NCBI GenBank assembly: GCA_029204225.1
Contig: CM055097.1
Coordinates: 30,765,599 to 30,829,598, forward strand
Direction of reading: 5' to 3'
Source of the DNA: Diphasiastrum complanatum
Taxonomy: Eukaryota > Streptophyta > Lycopodiopsida > Lycopodiales > Lycopodiaceae
Length of the DNA: 64,000 nt
Under the pieces are notes generated by a model. The model did no database searches and was not told where the DNA came from. It worked only from the letters and a program-made list of their open reading frames with translations. How positions within the stretch are numbered: the stretch's first letter is position 1; each line of letters begins with the position of its first letter. A program made the position numbers and the translations under genes. Below, one piece after another: positions 22,238 to 34,218 of this stretch.

Positions 22238-23216
22238 ATGATTCCCAAAGTCCCAAAAAATTTTGTGGACCCACCTTTTGATCTTCCACAGAAGTTCAAA
22301 GACTTTACACTGGATGATGTTGTTATCCAATTATCACAGCCACATTGGGAGCCTACACCAAATTCCAACTCCTTTGAAGGACCTGCTAAGACCATTCCAC
22401 TAAACCTTAAAGACCTTGACGAGGAGATAGATCGAATAGTTCATGTTGGTGCACATTTGTCATCAACCCAACTTTCTGATCTGGAAACGTTACTCCGCAA
22501 ATACAGGGATGTATTTGCATGGAATTATACCGAAATGAAAGGAATCCCACCTAAAATAGTCATCCATAGGACTCCTTTAGAAGACAATGCTAAGTCTATT
22601 AGGGCTAAACCCTATCGATCTAACTTGTCTATCATGAGAGAATCGGCGAAGATATGCTGATTTTATTTATGAAGCTCAACATACTGATGGGTTATCACCC
22701 ATTGTGGTTGTACCCAAGAAAAACGGCAAGCTTCGTATCTATGTTGATCTCAAAAATCTTAATGCAGTTACGAAGAAAGACCATTTTCCCTTGCCTTTAA
22801 TGACTCAAATCCTAGCGAAAATGGTAGGAGCTGAAGCTTTCAGATTCTTGGATGGATTCAGCGGTTATTCCCTTGTTCAAATAGCCCTTGAAGATAAACA
22901 TAAAATGGCTTTTTCTACAAAGAACGGGGTTTACGCTTATAACGTTATGCCTTTTGGCTTATGCAATGCCCCTTCAACGTTCCAAAGGGTCATGCAACTG
23001 GTCTTTCAAGATCTGTTACATCGGATCGTGGAGATTTATCTCGACGATCTAGGTGTACATTCCTCCGCAGCTACACACCTTGACGCCCTGGAGAAAATTT
23101 TCATTCGTTGTCGTAGATTTGCAATCTCACTAAACCCTGATAAATGCCAAATATGGGTCACCCATGGGGTCGTACTCGGGCATAAAATTTCAAAGGACGG
23201 TATTTCTACCTTATAG
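22238..23216 (+). pseudogene. Gypsy reverse transcriptase
   Basis: The pre-RT segment (22238-22660) ends with LLRKYRDVFAWNYTEMKGIP. After a frame break near 22660, the RT core runs 22704-23216: VVPKKNGKLRIYVDLKNLN, FRFLDGFSGYSLVQIALED, MPFGLCNAPSTFQRVM, the catalytic box in VEIYLDDLGVHS, and RRFAISLNPDKCQI. All palm motifs are visible and the active site has the YLDD form. The frame stops at 23214-23216, so pol is interrupted before RNase H. Confidence 0.88.
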
Positions 23217-23809
23217 TGGACATGCCCTTACCTGCAACAATGAAAGAAGTATATGTCTTCTTCGGTCATACGAATTATTATCGCATCTTTATAATCGACT
23301 ATGCCAGCAAGGCATGCCTCGTTTATTTAGTTGTGGTAGATCCTTGCTGGACCGCAGAACGAATTAAGGCCTTTGAGGAGTTGAAAACAGCCCTCACCAT
23401 GGCTCCCATACTCCGCTCGCCAGATTACACGAAAGAGTTCCATGTGCATACTGACGCAAGCAAGTATGCCATTGGAGGTCTTCTTGCACAACCGAACGAG
23501 TATGGCGAAGACTTTCCCATACGTTTCTTGAGCAGGCAACTAGTGCCTGCTGAAGTAAACTATACAACTACTGAGAGAGAAGCATTGGTGATAGTCTATG
23601 CGGTACAACAACTACGACATTATTTATTAGGCCAAACCTTTGCATTCTACACAGACCATCAAGCACTTCTATATATTGTTAATAAGTCCTGTAAGACGGG
23701 AGGAATAGCTCGATGGTTGCTGATTTTGGAGGAATTTAATCCGTGTAGTTGTTCGGAAAGGGACCCAACATTTCATGGCGGACCACCTTTCCAGACCACC
23801 AAGTGCTGA
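23216..23809 (+). pseudogene. Gypsy RNase H
   Basis: A 197-codon plus-strand frame with FGHTNYYRIFIIDYA from the RT thumb/connection, AFEELKTALTMAPILRSPDY, and the RNase H residues: FHVHTDASKYAIGGLL (Asp), NYTTTEREALVIVYAVQQLR (Glu) and FAFYTDHQALLYIVNK (Asp). After this the frame degenerates. RNase H removes the RNA template during cDNA synthesis. Confidence 0.87.
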
Positions 23810-23949
23810 AATAGCAACTACCAGTCAACGATGATCTTCCTGATGCATGCCTTTTTCAGATCGATGCTACACCCGTATGGGCTGAGGAGATCACTCAGTT
23901 CCTCACAACATGCAAACTAAAAGAAGGCTTGAATACAACGGGAAAAAAA

Positions 23950-25110
23950 ATAATTTCTACTCAAAGCAACACCCTTTCAATTAATAGCGGGACAACTTTA
24001 CAAAAGGGGCATTGACGGTTTCATTCACCGATGTGCTTATGAATCCGAGATACGACCTATCATATCTCAGGCTCATGAGGGCATTGGAGGTGGCCACTTT
24101 TCTGCTGAAGCCACAGCGAAGATTATCCTTTGAGCAGGATTGTGGCCGCCATCTTTGTTTAGAGACATGTTTGCTGTCATTAAAGCGTGTGATATCTGTC
24201 AACGAGCAAAGAAAAATACCAAAGCAGACTTCACGCCACTGACTCACATTATAGAAGGTGAAGCCTTCTATATGTGGGAGATTGACTTTGTTGGACCAAT
24301 CAGTCCAGCTGCAAAATACACCCAAGCTCGCTACATCCTCATAGCCACAGATTACGCCACTAAGTGGGTTGAGGCTTGAGCAACGAAGGACGGCAACGCA
24401 AAAACAGTCGCACATTTTCTTTACAAAAATATTATTACCCATTTTGGCTATCCCATAGAGCTAGTTAGTGATCATGGCACGCATTTTTTAAATGTTGTCG
24501 TTGATAACCTCCTACGCCATTACCTTGTTGTTCACAAAAAAAGTACACCGTACTACCCTAGATGTAATGGCCAAGCTGAATCAACTAACAAGACGATCTA
24601 TAAAATTTTGACTAAGATAGTTGAAACCAATCGTTTTGATTGGAAAACAAAACTTTTCTCAGCTGTTTGGGCTTACCACACCACCCCAAAGAAAGCCACT
24701 AGGTGGGTTACCCCTTTCCACAAGTCATGGAAGCTTTTTCCACAGATCTCTGTGAAAAGGCTGCAATCGAACAACAACTCAAAACCAAGCTATTTACGTT
24801 AGCCCAGTTATGCGAGACGAGATGAATATCTTATCACGCACAACTAGTTAACAAACGACACCAAAAGGCCTAGCATGACCGTCACCTGCGCAATAAAGAT
24901 CTACACTTAGGTGACCAGGTGCTTCTTTATACGTCAAAGAAGCACCCCGACAAATTGAAATTCAGAAGTGAGGGGCCATATGTTATTAATAAAATATTTT
25001 TTAATGGTGCAGTCTAGTTGCAAACACTTGACGGGATACTCCTAGACATTGTCGTAAATGGTGGTCATCTGCGGCAGTATTACGAAGAGTTGTTCTTTGT
25101 TGACGAATTT
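23950..25110 (+). pseudogene. Gypsy integrase with C-terminal chromatin-side region
   Basis: Plus-strand pieces in several frames. The zinc-binding end of HHCC reads CDICQRAKK near 24190. The catalytic core is [31 protein letters not shown], then (after a TGA near 24378) ELVSDHGTHFLN and YYPRCNGQAESTNKTI. The C-terminal region follows: KDLHLGDQVLLYTSKK and LKFRSEGPYVI. The three acidic residues can be placed but at least three breaks separate them. No chromodomain was seen after it. Confidence 0.83.
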
Positions 25111-25138
25111 AACATCTTTTCCCTAGTATATATTCTGC

Positions 25139-25172
25139 ATTTTTATTATTATTATTATTTTATTTTATTTTC
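25139..25172. repeat. TTA-rich microsatellite
   Basis: TTATTATTATTATT-type run followed by TTTTATTTTATTTT. Confidence 0.85.
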
Positions 25173-25514
25173 ATTCCTTGCTTGTAATTCTCGTTTTGCA
25201 TGCCTATTGTTCACCTCGTTCCTTGTTTATACTTCATACAGTTACTTATGTACTTTTTATGAACTTTCTTTTCCATGTACATACTCATGGGTCATGGATG
25301 TTTTAGATCAACAAATGATAGGCTACACCATAGGCAATGATTCTCACACTTTAGCCACCTCATCTTTGTCTGACTGATATCTCAGGCATACAAACATTCT
25401 GGAGATACACCTTTTCATAAGAACTTCTACTCTGAGCCACAGTCATATTTTTCCTTTGAAGTTCTTCACTTGTATCAAACAGATCCATTCCTTCATAATG
25501 AGGTTTTCTCAAAT

Positions 25515-25690
25515 CTCAACCGAAGTGCTTCAGTCAGATCTCAACTGGAGCACTCAGCTCAAATCTCAACCAGAGCACTCAGCTCAAATCTCAACCGGAG
25601 CACTCAGTTCAAATCTCAACCGGAGCAATCAGTTCAAATCTCAACTGGAGCATTTCGTTCAAGTCTCGGCCGGAGGACCTAAATTCAAAT
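25515..25690. repeat. 25-bp minisatellite array 1 (about seven units) downstream of gypsy pol
   Basis: Units of 25 bp open with CTCAACYGGAGCACTCAG and close with YTCAAAT. About seven copies run head to tail; the first, sixth and last are more diverged. There are no spacers. It shares the opening CTCAACCG and closing TTCAAAT with the second array at 26394-26734, so both probably come from one ancestral unit. Open frames through it are repeat shadows. Confidence 0.88.
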
Positions 25691-25743
25691 TTCACGAACC
25701 AGCACGTCCCATCTCGCTCGCCACCAGAAGGCGACGTCCATAA

Positions 25744-26393
25744 ATGCCCTCACCATGATGCCATTCGCACCTCAACGAAGTGCAAACTCTAGCGTTCTCT
25801 GGCGACGATCTGTTGGCGATTTCCTTGCTCCTGTGACTGATCCTGGCGCTCAGCTGTTCAATCCTTCTGTTATCGTCTTCACACCATCTCCACAGACTAT
25901 CAACCACCATTGTTACCATTCCATTGCGAGCGCCATCACTAAAACCTTACAACCTAACGTCGCCGGCAGAACACATCATATTACGAGTCTTCACATGCTG
26001 AGGGGTAGTGTCATGCGAGCACCCATCATGCTCCCATTACACTATTGAACATCATCAAAATCAACATCACAAAACATTTGTTTTCCGCCCAGTCCATTAC
26101 TCACACATATCCACCTTCACAAAATCACCATCCTTGACAAACACCTCCACTTTCTGATATTTCACTTTCCATCATTCTTAACCCCACCTCATTCTGTGCC
26201 CACCTTTTTTTTTTTTTTTTTACATCATATTTCGTTTGCCACCCACATTCCACACGGTTCTGTCCAACACAACCCACTTCCACACACTTTTCATTCCAAA
26301 CCCTCCACCTTTCACAACCCTTTTTCATACAACATCATACATCCCTCCCCACACATCTTCCAAACCCTTCTACACCGCTATTTTTTCCTCAGT
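25744..26393. other. Spacer between the two minisatellites; no gene recognised
   Basis: C- and CA-rich sequence with a poly-T run at about 26208-26221. Short ORFs (25755-26048 and 26236 onwards) have no recognisable domains. Similar untranslated regions between pol and the 3' LTR occur in plant Tat-type gypsy elements; that comparison is from general knowledge. Confidence 0.5.
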
Positions 26394-26734
26394 CTCGACC
26401 AAAGCCAGTCCTTCAGCCTCGACCGGAACCACTCTTTCCATCTCAACCAAAGCACATCCATCCATTTCGACTGACGCCAAACCTTCAAATCTCAACCGAC
26501 GCCAAACCTTCAAATCTCAACCGACACCAAACCTTCAAATCGCGACGCCAAACCTTCAAATCTCAACCGATGCCAAACCTTCAAATCTCAACCAACACCA
26601 AGCCTTCAAATCCCAACCAACGCCAAACCTTCAAATCCCAATCGACGCCAAAGCTTCAAATCTCAACCAATGCCAATCCTTCAAATCTCAACCGACGCCA
26701 ACCCACCAAATCTCAACCGAAGGCCTTCACATTG
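26394..26734. repeat. 24-25-bp minisatellite array 2 (about thirteen units)
   Basis: Head-to-tail units reading CTCAACCGACGCCAAACC then TTCAAAT, 25 bp each, with the first three units 24-bp and diverged (CTCGACC.. forms). One unit near 26537 is shortened to about 21 bp. No spacers are present. The pattern of a homogeneous core with decayed edges is typical of unequal exchange. Confidence 0.9.
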
Positions 26735-26791
26735 TCTGCACTCTCAACTAAACCAGTTTTTCCATAACCTTATTTTTTCCATTTCTCCACC

Positions 26792-28752
26792 ATGTCGTCC
26801 AATCCCATTCCAATTCAGAAGATCCAGAAGCAAGTAAGCTCGACATCCAACTGTCCAAGTTAGATCTTACAGAGATGCAGACATGGTACCAGCAGGCGGA
26901 GTCCTTCTTCAAGGAGATTGAATTCCAGATCCATTTCCTGGCAGGTTATCAAAGCCTGTACCTGGTACACATGGCCTATGCCAATTATCATGCAACGACC
27001 AGGTCCTGCCAAATCATAGTTCCACCTATTAGGAATTATGTTTATAATGTATCGTTTGCGGTAATCGACTTGCAACCTTATGGGTTTCCGGGACGACCAA
27101 ATGCTATCTCAAGGACACTCCACAAGATAGAGCAAACGACATACTTCAAGTACATCGATTCCTTCAGTGACCAAGTGGAAGAATAAGGATGGGTACAGAG
27201 TGGAAGCCATGAATGACCAGCAGTTCCAAACAACATGTGCCTATCTCACCAAGTGCACACAAAAACCACAGACGAAAGTGCTGAGGGTACCCATGTCCCT
27301 GTTTCACATGATGGCAGGTTCACGACTACATGCCCTGAACCTCTACGATTGGACACAATATGCTTGGAACTGCCTACACGACCAAGATAATGACACAGTA
27401 TTGGGATATCGTATGACAGATATCACTCTTCACCAAGTACAGAATGGGCCAAAGCTTCAACAACAACTGCAGCTTGCGAACAAGGCATGGGACATCCCCA
27501 TTGAGCCCAAAAAGTCCAAGCGTGCACGATCAAGGGCTACTTCACTATTGAGATCTCAGTCTAAAAGGGTCAATACAAGTATACTCCCACTGGTTCAGAA
27601 GCAAATAATCCCACAACTGGATTCACAAACAGCTGCAACCTCCGGAGCTCAAGAGGCCGATACCTCCAAGGCCCAGTTGCCAGACACAAGGCAACAAAGG
27701 ATGCAAAAGAAGCTTCAAGCTGGAAGCACATCACCAATGGGATCAACTTCTGATGATTTCACCTCAGACGATGGAAGCTCATCAATAGCATCACAACAAC
27801 ACTCATCACTCTCACATGTCATCGATGGGGGTGATGGAGCAATGACATCAACAGCAGCTCAACATATGACCACCTCACACCATGCTACTCCACTAGACGA
27901 AGTCACCACCCCACCCACATTGATTACCACACCAACGCCAACAATATCACCAACGACACAAGATTTGGGGAGGGGAGGAGTTAGGATATCCAGTCCCCTA
28001 GTCACGGAAGCGGCTCAACAACCACAAGCCCAGCAAGTCCACACACTTGACATGTTGCAATATTTTGATGCTACAGACCTGATGGAAATAAGTGACGATG
28101 AGTCGGAGAAGGAGAAGCAGTCAGGAAGAAGTCTGACCCCTCCACTAACCACCACCACCACCACAACAATTACTAACATCATCCCTTCACTACCTCCACC
28201 TCCACCTCCATCTTCAGCTCTAACACAACGCTTATTTTTTGGGTTAATCTCACCATCCCACACTCCAGATCAGTACCCAACTCTCACTAACCCTGAAAAG
28301 CTCACTGAAGCAGCCAAGCACTCGATGATAGGTCTATTCAAAACAAGCTACCACGTGCATTGGTTGGTGAGCCAGTATCAAATGCTTGAGAGCAAGGTCC
28401 AGCATCAAGACCAAGAAACTATGCAATATCAGAGGCTGGCCAAGGAGAAAGAAAAAGAGACAGTGGAAGCCAGATCCGTGATGGCCGGACAGAAATCCAC
28501 TCTGGAAGAGGTCCAGCAACAACTGAAGCACCAGATGGTCCAAATCGACCAAGTACGAGACGGATCATCAGGTGCAATGACAGTTGATGCTCCTCTAGTC
28601 AAGCCCAAGGACATTCAATTCCAGGCCCCATAGGCCTCTGCCATCCGGATGGAGAAATATGTGCGGCTAATCCAAGAACGAGAAGCTGAAAAGAAAAAAT
28701 TTCAAAACATTGTGGCCAAGCAAGAGAAGATCAATGAAGCCACGGGACGATG
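26792..28752 (+). pseudogene. Extra ORF of unknown function downstream of gypsy pol
   Basis: A near-continuous coding stretch of roughly 650 codons after the minisatellites. It probably starts at ATG 26792, shifts frame before KLDIQLSKLDLTEMQ, shifts again at about 27180, then runs open from 27167 to 28633 (488 codons). A TAG at 28631 interrupts a coiled-coil-like reading that continues to about 28752 (VRLIQEREAEKKKFQNIVA). The N-terminal third looks globular; the middle is Ser/Thr/Gln/Pro-rich with polyThr and polyPro runs; the C-terminal 90 residues (about 28370-28560) are charged and heptad-like. No zinc knuckle, RT, integrase or membrane span is seen. It may be an accessory protein of the element, but this is not shown. 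Confidence 0.6.
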
Positions 28753-29030
28753 ATGGGAATGATGGAGCAGAGAATCAAGGCGGGCAAACCCACCCTTCAG
28801 ACGGTAGCTCGGGATCGGGTGGCCAGAGAGCCGAGGCTACTTCTAGAACTGTTTCCCGACTCCACTCCCACGGTGCAGCGTATAACTTGTTGATCCCACC
28901 TCCTCCTACTCTGCTTTCAACTTTTATGAAACATTCATTCCAACTTACCCGATTCTTTCACCCTCCCTCTCTCCATCACCTCCTAGCAAAATAATAGGCC
29001 CATCAAAAAGCCCAGTTGACACCTACAATG

Positions 29031-29290
29031 TGAGAAATTGGCAAAAATCTAGCTTGGTATTTTTTATGATAGAAGTTTGTAAGTGAATCTCACATGTGTG
29101 GAGGATTTTTCCACGTGTGGAGAATTGTAAAGTAAATAAAAAATGTTTGATATAGGGGTCTCATAGAATTTCATAGTCAAGCATTTAGGTGTAGGATGTT
29201 GATAGGGTCAAATTTGGCATAGATGGCAAATTATCCATTTCCACTTGTAATGCCACTATTGAGCCAGAACAGACAAGTCTGGTGTCCCAC
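29031..29290 (+). mobile_element. LTR-like remnant
   Basis: It starts near TGAGAAATTGGCAAAAATCTAG, similar in layout to the LTR at 31606 (TGTGAAAATTGTCAACATTT), and contains a CACATGTGTG dyad (29091-29100) with a CCACGTGTGG dyad about 20 bases later. It abuts copia coding sequence at 29293. Borders are uncertain. Confidence 0.4.
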
Positions 29291-29292
29291 AC

Positions 29293-30582
29293 ATGACACC
29301 ACATGAGCTATGGTGGGGTAGAAAGCCCAACCTGTCTCACGTTAGAATCTTTGGCTATGCAGCTTATGCACATATTCCTGATAAGCTTCGTAAAAAGCTT
29401 GATGAGAAAGCCGAGCAGAGATTTCTGGTAGGTTATGACAACAACTCGTCATACTACATAGTCTACATGCCAGACACGAACACTGTGAAAACAGTGAGAG
29501 ATGTCAGATTCGATGAGAGCAAGACAATGGCCAATGACGATCCTGTCAGCTACGAATTTTCGGAGAGACAGTACTATGACCTGTCGCCAATGACAGAGGA
29601 AGTAGAGGACGAACATGAAAACGAAGATTTTCAAGCCGTCTCCCATTTGAACGACAAATCTGACGAAGAGAGATTTGAGAGGTAGCCTGCTGCCGCAGTT
29701 CCTTTAAACCAAAATGGTTCCGGACCAAGCAGAGCAGACAAGGGCAAAGGCATAGCTGTTCCAGGAGGATCTCCCAGAAGGTCGGCCAGACCACAAAGAA
29801 TGCCAGCAAGATATGTGCCAGATAGCTCAGCTTCCACATCAAAAGAGTTCTGCGGGTTCAATGGCGAACCGCAGTTTTTCGAGGAGACAATTGAAGGTCC
29901 AGAAAAGGACAGATGGATCCAAGCCATGAACGAAGAGATGGAGTCCATGAGGAAGAACCAGGTATGGACGTTGGAGCCATTACCACATAAGTGCAAGACT
30001 ATCAAATGCAAATGGGTCTTCAAGCTAAAATGCGGACCATATGGGAATGTGATGAAATACAAGGCAAGACTTGTAGCGAAAGATTTTTCTCAGCGATACG
30101 GTATTGACTACTTTGAAACCTTCTCTCCTATCGTCAAACATTCGTCCCTACATCTGTTATTTGCATATGCAGCAGCTTATGACCTCAGGATCCACATTGT
30201 GGACAAGAAGACAACCTTCTTGCATGGCAAATTAGACGAAGATGTCTACATGGATCAACCCCCAGGATATTTCTCGAATTCACTTCTTGACTATGCATGC
30301 AGAATGCATAGAAGTATCTACAAGAAGAAAGATCAAGCCCTGAAATCATTAGGATTCAAGCCTCTATTGGCTGATTCCAATGTATATGTCAGAGTTACAG
30401 ATGGGCAGATCATCATAGTGGTTGTATATGTGGATGACACTCTAATACTTTGCAAGAGTGAGCAGCTAATTGCTGAAGTAAAGGCAGACATCTCGAAACA
30501 TTTTGAGATCGTGGATATGGGAGAAGCCAGGTGTTACCTAGGCTTACAAATTGAAAGGAGCTCTGAATTTTACTTAGAGTGA
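29293..30582 (+). mobile_element. Ty1/copia fragment: integrase C-terminus and RT
   Basis: The first frame (29293-29685) is the copia integrase C-terminal part: TPHELWWGRKPNLSHVRIFG and KKLDEKAEQRFLVGYDNN. After a stop, 29800-30582 (260 codons) encodes linker and RT: WIQAMNEEMESMRKNQVWTL, YKARLVAKDFSQRYGIDYFE, FSPIVKHSSL, LDEDVYMDQPPGYF and the catalytic YVDD (VVVYVDDTLIL). The usual YGLKQ..RAWY block is deleted between RSIY and KKKDQALKSLGF without loss of frame. The sequence ends just after LGLQIERSSEFYLE. No RNase H, LTR or gag is attached. Confidence 0.88.
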
Positions 30583-31605
<1,023 letters not shown>

Positions 31606-32221
31606 TGTGAAAATTGTCAACATTTCCTAGCTAGTTTGAGGCCTAAATTGGCAATTTTTGTACATAGTTTTGAATGTAACCTTTCACATGTGTGAAAGAG
31701 GTCTAGATACTTTTATTTTAGTATATATTTTATATTGAAGAAGTCTCAAACTTCAGGAGGCCAAAATTGGCTATTTTAGGCTATTGGTGCCCTAAAATTG
31801 GGTCCTAAGTTCTAGAGAGAGGAGAGAGAGTCATCTCTCTCACCTATATTAGGCTGAAATTTGTGGAGAACATGCTAGAGAAACTTATTGTATTGTTGAG
31901 AGAGATCAATAGATGATTGTCACAGTTTCTTCCTCCATTGAGAGCATTGCTTTGTGTATTGTCTTCAAGCTATTGTGTATGATCTTAGGTGCTATCCAAA
32001 AGTGGTAGGCTGCTGTAGTAGGGCATATTTGATGCTATTTTTGGCTGCCATCAGTACCTTTTATTAGTTTCTTTTTGTCTCTTGAATGCTTTGTCAAGTT
32101 CATGTGTATCAAAGGGGGCATTAGGATGCTTTGTCATTTCTAGCTTTTGTAGCTTGTTCTGCAAATATCTTAGCCAAGTATTTTGGGAGTTTGGATCCAT
32201 TCAAGATCCACTTTTTTCACA
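31606..32221 (+). mobile_element. 5' LTR of the non-autonomous copia element
   Basis: 616 bp. It begins TGTGAAAA and ends TTTTCACA, a perfect 8-bp terminal inverted repeat, immediately followed by the PBS. At 31681-31698 is an inverted repeat with 8-bp arms, CTTTCACA and TGTGAAAG, around TG. GA-rich and CT-rich blocks lie near 31815-31845. Confidence 0.88.
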
Positions 32222-32233
32222 TGGTATCAGAGC
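32222..32233 (+). promoter_or_regulatory. Primer-binding site (initiator Met tRNA type)
   Basis: TGGTATCAGAGC, the canonical plant copia PBS complementary to the 3' end of initiator Met tRNA, directly after the 5' LTR. Confidence 0.95.
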
Positions 32234-33375
32234 TGGTTGGCTATTATTTTTAGTAAGGTTTCCATTTATGTGATATTTGGATGTTTGATCAAGTTCTAGC
32301 ATGATTATGCATTGCATTGTTGATCAAATCTTACTAACCTTTGTTTGTTGAGTTGAACTTGTGGATCAAAAGCATATTTAAGGTCTATTGAAGATCAGAG
32401 GCTGAGAAGAAGCTATTTTGGATTGGATCATGACACCTAATCATTTGTTGATTGTGAGGCTTGTGCATATTCAATACTAACAATGTTCTGTTCAATCTAT
32501 TGTTGACAATCTCCACTTCTGTGGATGAACACTCTCCTTTGTGGATGAACACTCTCCTTAAGTGGATGAACCTTCTCCTTAAGTGGATGAAAATACTCTT
32601 TGAGTGATTTTGTAATTCTCCAAAAGGCTGAGCAAAGCTCCCACTTGGATGAAAGGATCCCTTTTGGGTGAATAGATTGTCAACAATCTTTTGCATAAAT
32701 TTTGGTGTACTTTGTTGAGCATGTAAGTAACTTTCCTTATGTAATTTGATTGGAGCATTTGCTGGAAGGTTTTAACCATTATGCAAATGTATTTTCAGGT
32801 TCTTAACAGGTTGAGGAACATTCTCATGTGAAGTGATCTTAGATCTACATCTAAACACCAAGATTTGACAAGCTAGTGAAGCTAGTCTTGTGATTCACTA
32901 AGTGTGCTCTTTCATTCCTCTAAAGCTTGTATTTATCATTTGCTGGAGTTTATAAACTTTTAGAAGTGTGGTTTACATGTGGTTTTACAGGTTGAATCAA
33001 TATCTTAGTGTGTTGATCATATGTTGATCAAGTTTGTTCAATTCTAGGTATTCTTGGCAGCCTAGTCTTGTGTATTTTCTAAGAATGCAAGTAACTCTTC
33101 ACATCATAACTTGATTTGATCACTTGCTGAAAAGTTTGAGAGCTTAAGCAAGAGTGTTTTCAGGTTGGTTTGATTTTGTAATCCATTCTTAGTGTGTGCA
33201 AAGTGTTGCATGTGTTTCAATCATCCTTTCTATGCTTGGAAACCAGGCAGGTTCAAGATAGAAGTGTTTTAGGGTCCTAGATCTTTTGAGATCTTCTTAT
33301 CCATCATTGGTTGAGAGGAAAGTGAGTGCTAGGTGCATTATAACAGAGCCTAAAAGTTGAAGAATCATTATAATC

Positions 33376-34197
33376 ATGGCTTCCAATGGTGGGATCATGC
33401 TAGAAACTAATGATAGGTTGAGTTCATCAAACTACTCTACCTGGAAAGTGAGGATGGAATCCTTACTTGAGTTGAATGAACTCATGGACATAGTTGTAGG
33501 AATTGAAGAAAGACCACCCACAGTTCAAGAGCAACAAAGGTTTGATAAGAAGGCTAAAAGGGCTCTTCATATCATTAAAATGAATGTTACCAATGAACTT
33601 CTCAGGGAAGTTGGTAAGTGTCAAAGTGCAAGTGAGGCATGGAATGCCTTGAAGAAACTCTTCGGTGGTTCTCTCAACTTTCAAAAGTCAATTTCTAGCA
33701 TCAATAAGATTGGTAGATCTTATGCAAAGTCTAAAGAGCTTCCTTATGCTAGATCTAGGTTGAGATCTAATGAGCTTCTTGGAGATAGTTATTGTTGTGC
33801 TAACTTGGCAACTTTTGTTGAATCTATGATCAATGTTTTGGATCCATTGGATCTTGAAGATGGACTAGTGCTACCTACTAGTCAAATGGAGTCATGTGGT
33901 TCTAAATTAGTATCATGTCTGAACTCTTCTACTCATAGATTTCCAAGTCTTGGTGGCTCTTCAATGGAACTGCATGGCAAGTGCAAAAATGGAAAAGGTG
34001 AGAAGAGATCTAACTTCATCAATGTAGGTGATGAAAACTCTTCTTTGGAAATGGTTGTTGCTAATGACTCATTTACTCATTTGAAAAAAGATGATGCTTT
34101 GAGCATGTTTGAAGAAAAAGTTTCTTTTGCATCTTTATGTGATGAGTTCAAGAAAGTCATTTGTGCAACAAGTGATGTCACGTGTATTCATAAATAA
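33376..34197 (+). CDS. Gag N-terminus fused to unrelated sequence (273 codons)
   Basis: An intact frame. Residues 1 to about 95 match copia gag: MASNGGIMLETNDRLSSSNY, WKVRMESLLELNELMDIVVG, HIIKMNVTNELLREVGKCQS, EAWNALKKLF. They parallel the gags at 14256 (minus) and 56101 (plus). From about residue 96 the likeness stops, and the remaining 178 residues (Ser- and Leu-rich, with NVLDPLDLEDGLVLP and FEEKVSFASLCDEFKKVIC) resemble nothing I recognise. The zinc knuckle and rest of gag are absent. The open frame across the join suggests an established chimera rather than simple decay. It could produce a truncated capsid-like protein; that is inference. Confidence 0.65.
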   Translation: MASNGGIMLETNDRLSSSNYSTWKVRMESLLELNELMDIVVGIEERPPTVQEQQRFDKKAKRALHIIKMNVTNELLREVGKCQSASEAWNALKKLFGGSLNFQKSISSINKIGRSYAKSKELPYARSRLRSNELLGDSYCCANLATFVESMINVLDPLDLEDGLVLPTSQMESCGSKLVSCLNSSTHRFPSLGGSSMELHGKCKNGKGEKRSNFINVGDENSSLEMVVANDSFTHLKKDDALSMFEEKVSFASLCDEFKKVICATSDVTCIHK

Positions 34198-34218
34198 AGT
34201 AGATCAAAAGGTTCTATC

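Noticed and set aside
25515-26734. Possible CRISPR array
   Set aside because: The units abut with no unique spacers, no cas genes are present, and the sequence is a plant nuclear retroelement; these are minisatellites.
25456-26767. Repeat-containing ORFs (SQPEHSAQIS-type and NLNRRQTFKS-type peptides) as genes
   Set aside because: The period is 25 bp, so each frame is open only because the repeat lacks stops; no start context or domain, and several overlapping frames are equally open.
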